A program made the translations under genes and the position numbers. The notes below the pieces were generated by a model. The model was not told the origin of the DNA. It did no database searches and saw only the letters and a program-made list of their open reading frames with translations. From Flavobacterium sp. Leaf82 (lineage in GTDB: Bacteria; Bacteroidota; Bacteroidia; Flavobacteriales; Flavobacteriaceae), in assembly GCF_001422725.1 (NCBI RefSeq), contig NZ_LMMA01000005.1, positions 1-64,000 on the forward strand: a stretch of 64,000 nt of DNA. Direction: 5' to 3'. This document shows positions 59,356 to 64,000 of the stretch, in pieces; position 1 is the first letter of the stretch; the number at the start of each line of letters is the position of its first letter.

Positions 59356-61035
59356 TTACTTCCTGCTAATCCCGGCACTTTCAAAACTAGCCATTTCATT
59401 CAAAAAAGTTTCAGCAGATTTTAAAACAGGAAAAGCAATCGCACAGCCCGTTCCTTCTCCCAAACGTAAATCCAGATTTAAAATAGGTTTTGCGCCTAAA
59501 TATTCCAGTAATTTTTGATGTGCTTTTTCTGCAGAGCAATGACAGAAAACGGCATTGTTCTTAATATCAGGATTAATTTTTGAAGCGATTAAAAAGGCAA
59601 CACTGCAAATAAAGCCATCGACTAAAATCAGCATTTTATTATCAAAAGCCGTTAGCATTCCGCTGGCGATTTGTATGATTTCAAAACCACCAAAATAGGC
59701 GAGTTGCTGCTTTAATTCGGCTTGACCGGAATAATTTTCAAGAGCATTTTTCAGGATGTTTTGCTTTTGTAAGAGTTTTTTATTTTCGACTCCGGTACCT
59801 TTTCCAACACATCCTTCGATAGGTAAATTTGTTAAAAGACTCATTAAAACCGAAGCTGTAGAAGTATTTCCAATTCCCATTTCGCCAAAACCTATGCAGT
59901 TTGAGCCTGATTTTGCAATGTCTTCGACAACCAATTTTCCTTTTTCGAAACACAATTGCAATTCCGTATCGCTCATGGCAGGAATATGCAGGAAAGACTG
60001 CGTTCCTTTGGCAATTTTAGCATTTATTAAATTGGCATTTGTGGGAAAGTCATAATTCACTCCGGCATCGACAATAGATAATTTGATATCATTTTGTTTG
60101 CAGAAAACATTTATTGCTGCTCCGCCTTCGAGAAAATTACCAACCATTTGCCTGGTAACATCTTGTGGATAAGCACTCACGCCATGATTAGCGATTCCGT
60201 GATCTGCTGCAAAAACAACAATATTAGGTTTTGCTATTTTTGGATTTAAAGTTTCAAAAACCGTTGCCATCTTAAAAGCCAGTGTTTCTAAAGTTCCCAA
60301 AGCGCCGATAGGTTTTGTTTTAGAATCTATTTTTTCCTGTAAAAGTCTGCTAAATTCATTTTCCGTTTTAACTTCAGATTGAGGTTTTGTATTAAAATCT
60401 AAAACAGGATTTTCAACAATGCTTTTAATCTCTTTACAATCCGGAGCTTCAGATTTTTGTTTCCAATGCAATTGTTGCAACATGGGTTGATTGTCGTAAT
60501 TAGTGGCAGGTTTTCCTATACAGAAATATCCAAGAGGTTCAATATTTTCCGGTAAATCAAGAATTTTTTTAAACTGATAATAGTTCAAAATCGAAACCCA
60601 TCCCATTCCATAACCTTGTTCCGTAAGGGAAAGCCAAATATTTTGAGCAGCACAAACCGAACTGAATTTTACAGCTTCGTTACTGCCAACAGTTCCAATC
60701 GTAAACTGATTTAAAACAGATCGATCGTAGGCAATTATAAGACCGATTGGCGCTTCTTCAATCGCTTCTAACTTCAGGGATTTATAATGTTCTTTTTGTT
60801 CCGGATTATCAGTAAGTTCTTCTGCTTTTTTATTATAATCGAGAAACAGATTTTTTACAGCAGTTTTTACTTCTGTAGATTTTATGATAAAATATCTGGT
60901 AGCATCAGTTAATCCCACAGATGGCGCCCAATGTCCGGCTTGTAGCGCTTTTTCGATCACTTCATCAGGAACTTCATCTGTTGTAAAATGGCGAGTGTCC
61001 CGGCGTGATTTTAAAATATCGTCTAAGTGACTCAT
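59356..61035 (-). CDS. cobT: BluB-CobT fusion (DMB synthase + NaMN:DMB phosphoribosyltransferase)
   Basis: The 559-residue protein joins two enzymes. Residues 1 to about 205 are a nitroreductase-fold BluB-type domain (SRRDTRHF, GHWAPSVGLTDATRYFII, PLGYFCIGKP), which makes 5,6-dimethylbenzimidazole from FMNH2 with oxygen. Residues about 225-559 are a full CobT (TKPIGALGTLETLA, FAADHGIANHGVSAYPQDVT, GEMGIGNTSTAS, and the catalytic Glu in LGEGTGCAIAF) that makes alpha-ribazole phosphate. So the product of the first domain is the substrate of the second. CobU is 50 bp upstream; the transposase is 43 bp downstream. Confidence 0.95.
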   Translation of the reverse strand: MSHLDDILKSRRDTRHFTTDEVPDEVIEKALQAGHWAPSVGLTDATRYFIIKSTEVKTAVKNLFLDYNKKAEELTDNPEQKEHYKSLKLEAIEEAPIGLIIAYDRSVLNQFTIGTVGSNEAVKFSSVCAAQNIWLSLTEQGYGMGWVSILNYYQFKKILDLPENIEPLGYFCIGKPATNYDNQPMLQQLHWKQKSEAPDCKEIKSIVENPVLDFNTKPQSEVKTENEFSRLLQEKIDSKTKPIGALGTLETLAFKMATVFETLNPKIAKPNIVVFAADHGIANHGVSAYPQDVTRQMVGNFLEGGAAINVFCKQNDIKLSIVDAGVNYDFPTNANLINAKIAKGTQSFLHIPAMSDTELQLCFEKGKLVVEDIAKSGSNCIGFGEMGIGNTSTASVLMSLLTNLPIEGCVGKGTGVENKKLLQKQNILKNALENYSGQAELKQQLAYFGGFEIIQIASGMLTAFDNKMLILVDGFICSVAFLIASKINPDIKNNAVFCHCSAEKAHQKLLEYLGAKPILNLDLRLGEGTGCAIAFPVLKSAETFLNEMASFESAGISRK

Positions 61036-61085
61036 TTTAATATAGCTTTAGAATTTGGAATTTTTTATTGATGATTGTTGCATTA

Positions 61086-61595
61086 TTAGCCTTTTATCTT
61101 AACCGGAATACCTGAAACCATCAAAACCACTTCATCAGCATTTGAAGCCAGAAACTGATTCATCCAACCTTGTAATTCGGTAAATTTTCTGCCAATATGA
61201 GTTTCAGCATGAACCCCCATTCCAATTTCGTTTGTGACAATAATCAACGTCGCATTTTCCTGATTGGCAATCGCAAGGAATTCTTTCTTAGCTTCTTCCA
61301 GACTTAAAGTTACATCATATTTATGGTCTGTAAAAAAGTTTGTTAACCACAGCGTTACACAATCAATTAGTGCAACTTTTTGAGTAAAATCAATTTTGCT
61401 TAAGTATTTTTCTTCTTCGATATTGTTCCATCGTTCGTCACGTTCCTTCTGATGGCGATCGATTCTGTTCTCGAAATCAGCATCCCACTTTCTCGCGGTC
61501 GCTACATATATAGGTGAACCGGAAAGCTGCAAGGCTAAGTTTTGGGCATAACTGCTTTTTCCTGATCGTTCGCCGCCGGTAATTAAATAAATCAT
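61086..61595 (-). CDS. cobU: Adenosylcobinamide kinase/guanylyltransferase
   Basis: The 169-residue CobU makes AdoCbi-phosphate and then AdoCbi-GDP. Motifs: P-loop TGGERSGKSSYAQ (6-18), the YVATARKWD segment (about 35-43), the active-site region around ENRIDRHQKERDERWN with the guanylated His, and DCVTLWLTNFF. It is first in the cob operon. No riboswitch is seen between it and the Cys-rich gene, so its control is unclear. Confidence 0.95.
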   Translation of the reverse strand: MIYLITGGERSGKSSYAQNLALQLSGSPIYVATARKWDADFENRIDRHQKERDERWNNIEEEKYLSKIDFTQKVALIDCVTLWLTNFFTDHKYDVTLSLEEAKKEFLAIANQENATLIIVTNEIGMGVHAETHIGRKFTELQGWMNQFLASNADEVVLMVSGIPVKIKG

Positions 61596-61636
61596 TTATT
61601 GATTGTTAATTGTTAGTTGTAAAATATAAATTGTTA

Positions 61637-61743
61637 GGGCGTTCCCTCCGGTCGGGCTATCCGCTTTATTCCCAATTTAAAAAACTACGGCTAAAAAGCC
61701 TTGTTTTTTTAAATTGGGAGATATCGCTCCTATCCCTAACGTA
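61637..61743. repeat. Dispersed intergenic repeat, copy 2
   Basis: It starts GGGCGTTCCCTCCGGTCGGG and ends TATCCCTAACG, aligning along its length with 13671-13787. The inner inverted words CCCAATTT and AAATTGGG flank CGGCTAAAAAGCCTTG. It takes up most of the gap upstream of cobU. Confidence 0.85.
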
Positions 61744-61803
61744 AATGACCAATCATATAAAAAATAGATATAAACTTATAACTAATAATTTATAATTAAC
61801 AAT

Positions 61804-62166
61804 TCAATAAGGACAATGTCGGCAATCATTTCCGCAACAATTTCCTCTTTTTAGGTGAAACCAGGCTTTGAAAACATACTTGTTGTTTTCGAGATAATAG
61901 TCAATTCCTTCAATTAGTTTTTCTTGTTTTGGTAAAAATATAGCTTTATTAACTAAAGCTTTTTGAGGTGTAATTGTTTCTACATAAGCGTCTATTTTGT
62001 CTTCGCAGGCTTCTTTAAAGCAAACCGGACAAAGACAATCACCTCCTTCAGAAAGATTAAAAATAGGAGGAAAATCATTGCACCAACATTTGTTTTCGAT
62101 TGAAATATCCCCACAATTAAAAGAAGATTCACAACCAGAACAAACTTTTGTTTTTATGGTATTCAT
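61804..62166 (-). CDS. Cys-rich CWC + DUF5522 fusion protein
   Basis: With the start at 62166 (MNTIKTKVCSGCESSFNC) the 120-residue protein has an N-terminal cysteine-rich CWC domain (CSGCESSFNC..CWC..CLCPVC..C, about 9-52) and a C-terminal DUF5522 domain (LIEGIDYYLENNKYVFKAWFHLKRGNCCGNDCRHCPY, about 84-120). It has at least 12 Cys, spaced in pairs that suit zinc or iron-sulfur binding. Function is unknown. The ATG at 62250 is rejected since it adds a hydrophobic leader with no match to the family. Confidence 0.82.
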   Translation of the reverse strand: MNTIKTKVCSGCESSFNCGDISIENKCWCNDFPPIFNLSEGGDCLCPVCFKEACEDKIDAYVETITPQKALVNKAIFLPKQEKLIEGIDYYLENNKYVFKAWFHLKRGNCCGNDCRHCPY

Positions 62167-62232
62167 AAGATAAAGGTGGTATTTGTTGGATTTTGTAAGA
62201 ATAAAAGTAAACAAAAAAAATAGAAATTGCGT

Positions 62233-62240
62233 TACCTTTG
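62233..62240 (+). promoter_or_regulatory. -7 promoter box of the btuF-like gene
   Basis: TACCTTTG fits TAnnTTTG; the leader is about 90 nt and shows no B12 box. Confidence 0.55.
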
Positions 62241-62338
62241 TCTCTTTCAAAATCTAAATTATTAAATTAAAATGATTCAGATTATGAGCTAAAATCGAGA
62301 AAGCAAAAACTATTCCCTAAAAATAAGATAACCTTTTT

Positions 62339-63481
62339 ATGAAAAATTTATTACCTAAATTAATTTTTATTTTACCCTTTTTTATTCTCGTTGGATGTAA
62401 AAAGAATGAAACTGCGGAGATTGCAACAACCGAAATTGCAAAAAATAGTATAGAATATGCTTCCGGACTTTCTATTGTAAAACACGAAGGATATTCAGTA
62501 GTGACAGTTTCAGATCCATGGCCAAATGCAAATGCAAAATTTACTTATATCTTAAAAGAAAAGGACGCTAAAGTTCCGGACAGCCTGCAAAAATATACTA
62601 CGATAAAAGTACCGTTAGAGTCTGTTGTAGTAACCTCAACAACTAATATTCCGTTTCTTGAAATGTTAGAAGTCGAAGATAAATTAGTTGGTTTTCCGCA
62701 CACAGATTATGTTTCATCAGAAAAAACCAGAGTTTTAATAGATAAAGGATCCGTTAAAAATGTAGGTCAGAACGAAAAATTAAATATCGAGCAACTGATC
62801 GATTTATCTCCGGACCTGATTGTAACTTTTGGAGTTGATAATAACAATCCGATGTTGGATAATTTGAAGAAAAGTGGATTAACTATTTTAATTCAGGCCG
62901 ATTGGATGGAGCAATCTCCACTAGGAAAAGCAGAATGGATTAAATTATACGGAGCATTATTTGGTAAAGAAGAAAAAGCGAAGGAGCTATTTGATAAAAT
63001 TGTTTTGAGTTACAATCAGGCTAAGAAATTGCTAGCCGATAAACCAGCTACTGCAACTGTTTTGTATGGTGCTATGTATGAAGATGTTTGGTATGTTGCT
63101 AAAGGAAATAGCTGGGTGGCACAATTTATGAAAGATGCGCAGGCAAATTATTTATGGGCAGACCTGAAAGGAACGGGAAGTGAAGGATTATCTTTTGAAA
63201 AGGTTTTAGTAAAGGCAAAAACGGCTGATTTCTGGATTGCTTCAGGTTCGTTTAAAACCTTGGAGGAATTTGGAAAAATCAATACACATTACAGTCAGTT
63301 TGATGCTTTTAAAAACAAAAATGTATATACTTTCGAAGGCAAATCAGGAGCAACAGGAGGAACTGTTTATTATGAACTTGCACCAAGCCGTCCTGATTTA
63401 GTATTAAAAGATTATATCAAAATATTTCATCCTGATTTATTGCCAAGCTACGAATTTACTTTTGCATCAAAATTAAACTAA
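62339..63481 (+). CDS. BtuF-like ABC transporter substrate-binding lipoprotein
   Basis: A 380-residue lipoprotein (MKNLLPKLIFILPFFILVGC, Cys20) of the class III periplasmic-binding fold (BtuF/FecB/FhuD): VPLESVVVTSTTNIPFLEMLEVEDKLVGFPHTDYVSSEK, IEQLIDLSPDLIVTFGVDNNN, a long linking helix (LFDKIVLSYNQAKKL) and AYYELAPSRPDLVLKDYIKIFHP-type end. The permease follows 5 bp downstream. Divergent from the cob operon, so cobalamin is the likely ligand, but Fe-siderophore binders look alike. Confidence 0.85.
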   Translation: MKNLLPKLIFILPFFILVGCKKNETAEIATTEIAKNSIEYASGLSIVKHEGYSVVTVSDPWPNANAKFTYILKEKDAKVPDSLQKYTTIKVPLESVVVTSTTNIPFLEMLEVEDKLVGFPHTDYVSSEKTRVLIDKGSVKNVGQNEKLNIEQLIDLSPDLIVTFGVDNNNPMLDNLKKSGLTILIQADWMEQSPLGKAEWIKLYGALFGKEEKAKELFDKIVLSYNQAKKLLADKPATATVLYGAMYEDVWYVAKGNSWVAQFMKDAQANYLWADLKGTGSEGLSFEKVLVKAKTADFWIASGSFKTLEEFGKINTHYSQFDAFKNKNVYTFEGKSGATGGTVYYELAPSRPDLVLKDYIKIFHPDLLPSYEFTFASKLN

Positions 63482-63486
63482 AGGCA

Positions 63487-64000
63487 TTGAACAATAAAAA
63501 ACGAAATATAATCCTGTTTTCAATACTTGGTTTAGCGCTATTATTTATGTTTTTTCTGGACATTAGTTTGGGATCAATAACAATTCCGTTCAAAGAAGTT
63601 TATACGAGTTTAACGGGAGGTCAGGCCAGCAAATCGACATGGGAATATATTATTATTAATTATCGTTTACCAAAAGCCATCACGGCTGTTTTAGTAGGCG
63701 TAGGATTATCTGTAAGCGGATTGTTGATGCAAACCTTATTTAGAAATCCTTTAGCAGGCCCGGACGTTTTAGGATTAAGTTCCGGAGCAATTCTGGCGGT
63801 TGCAATTGTAATTTTAGGTGCAGGTTTTTTACCTTCATTTCTAAATGTAATTTTATTATCTCCGTATGGCATCGTATTGGCTTCTACATTAGGAAGTGTT
63901 TCGGTTTTGATGTTGGTTTTATTAGTAGCACAGCGATTGCGAAACACAATGGCAATTTTAATAGTTGGTCTTATGTTTGGTAGTTTTACAAGTGCTATTG
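63487..64000 (+). CDS. FecCD/BtuC-family ABC permease, 5' part (cut by window end)
   Basis: The frame runs from TTG 63487 (MNNKKRNIILFSILGLAL) to the window end, about 171 residues. It has the FecCD start: a first helix, then IIINYRLPKAITAVLVGVGLSVSGLLMQTLFRNPLAGPDVLGLSSGA, the family signature. TTG is used because the frame has no ATG before 63547, which would delete the first helix. With the upstream BtuF-like gene it forms a cobalamin or siderophore importer. The 3' part and the ATPase gene should lie beyond the window. Confidence 0.85.
   Translation, partial: MNNKKRNIILFSILGLALLFMFFLDISLGSITIPFKEVYTSLTGGQASKSTWEYIIINYRLPKAITAVLVGVGLSVSGLLMQTLFRNPLAGPDVLGLSSGAILAVAIVILGAGFLPSFLNVILLSPYGIVLASTLGSVSVLMLVLLVAQRLRNTMAILIVGLMFGSFTSAI

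Overview
The window looks like chromosomal DNA of a Flavobacterium or a close relative (Bacteroidota, Flavobacteriales). Support comes from the low GC (about one third by eye), promoters of the TTG-N(18-21)-TAnnTTTG type, DUF493/DUF4290/DUF4199/DUF5686/DUF4252 proteins, SusC/TonB-type receptors, lipoprotein signals ending in SC or GC, a 6S-Flavo-type RNA and the orders rpmH-carB and yqgE-HU-fmt-recQ. No prophage, plasmid, rRNA or CRISPR array is visible.

Layout. 0-7.2 kb: XRE regulator, tRNA-CAU, START-like protein, class IV aminotransferase, yqgE, HU, fmt, a recQ-type helicase and a small ATPase. 7.2-9.8 kb is the least ordinary part: a secreted alpha/beta-hydrolase, a displaced and mutated copy of its last 160 bp, two unrelated small membrane-protein genes and two REP-type repeat blocks, arranged as two parallel modules. 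10-13.6 kb: DUF493, DUF4290, murA (Asp in place of the catalytic Cys) and a CDF transporter. 14-20.5 kb: a DUF5686 protein, aroQ, three small outer-membrane barrels and xerD. 20.6-30 kb: a PAS histidine kinase, rny, 6S RNA, zapA and a coiled-coil partner, an M23 peptidase with a TonB-type receptor, and a lipoprotein. 30-46 kb: DUF2971, an MsbA-like exporter, phospho-sugar mutase, GT2, DUF4199, bL31, a GlmU-family protein, a PepSY-like protein, an ABC-F protein, a porin/DASS transporter pair, GNAT-like, alpha/beta hydrolase and TPR genes. 46-54 kb: rpmH (not marked by longer-ORF criteria), carB without its allosteric domain, a YiaA-like protein, an ECF sigma/anti-sigma/DUF4252 operon and an S41 peptidase. 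54-64 kb is a vitamin B12 salvage locus: BtuG-like propeller, BtuB-like receptor, cobalamin riboswitch, cobC, cobS, an IS200/RAYT-like transposase with its own REP hairpins, a BluB-CobT fusion, cobU, a Cys-rich protein, and a divergent BtuF-like lipoprotein with the start of its BtuC-like permease (cut by the window end).

How the genes work together. The B12 locus covers capture at the surface (BtuG/BtuB), inner-membrane uptake (BtuF/BtuC), and rebuilding of the lower ligand and nucleotide loop (BluB-CobT, CobU, CobS, CobC), with no corrin-ring synthesis genes here, so it reads as salvage. The porin and DASS carrier form an outer- plus inner-membrane anion uptake pair. The sigma-factor operon looks like a self-contained regulatory unit. 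Intergenic space is rich in several families of dispersed and inverted repeats, which I annotate separately.
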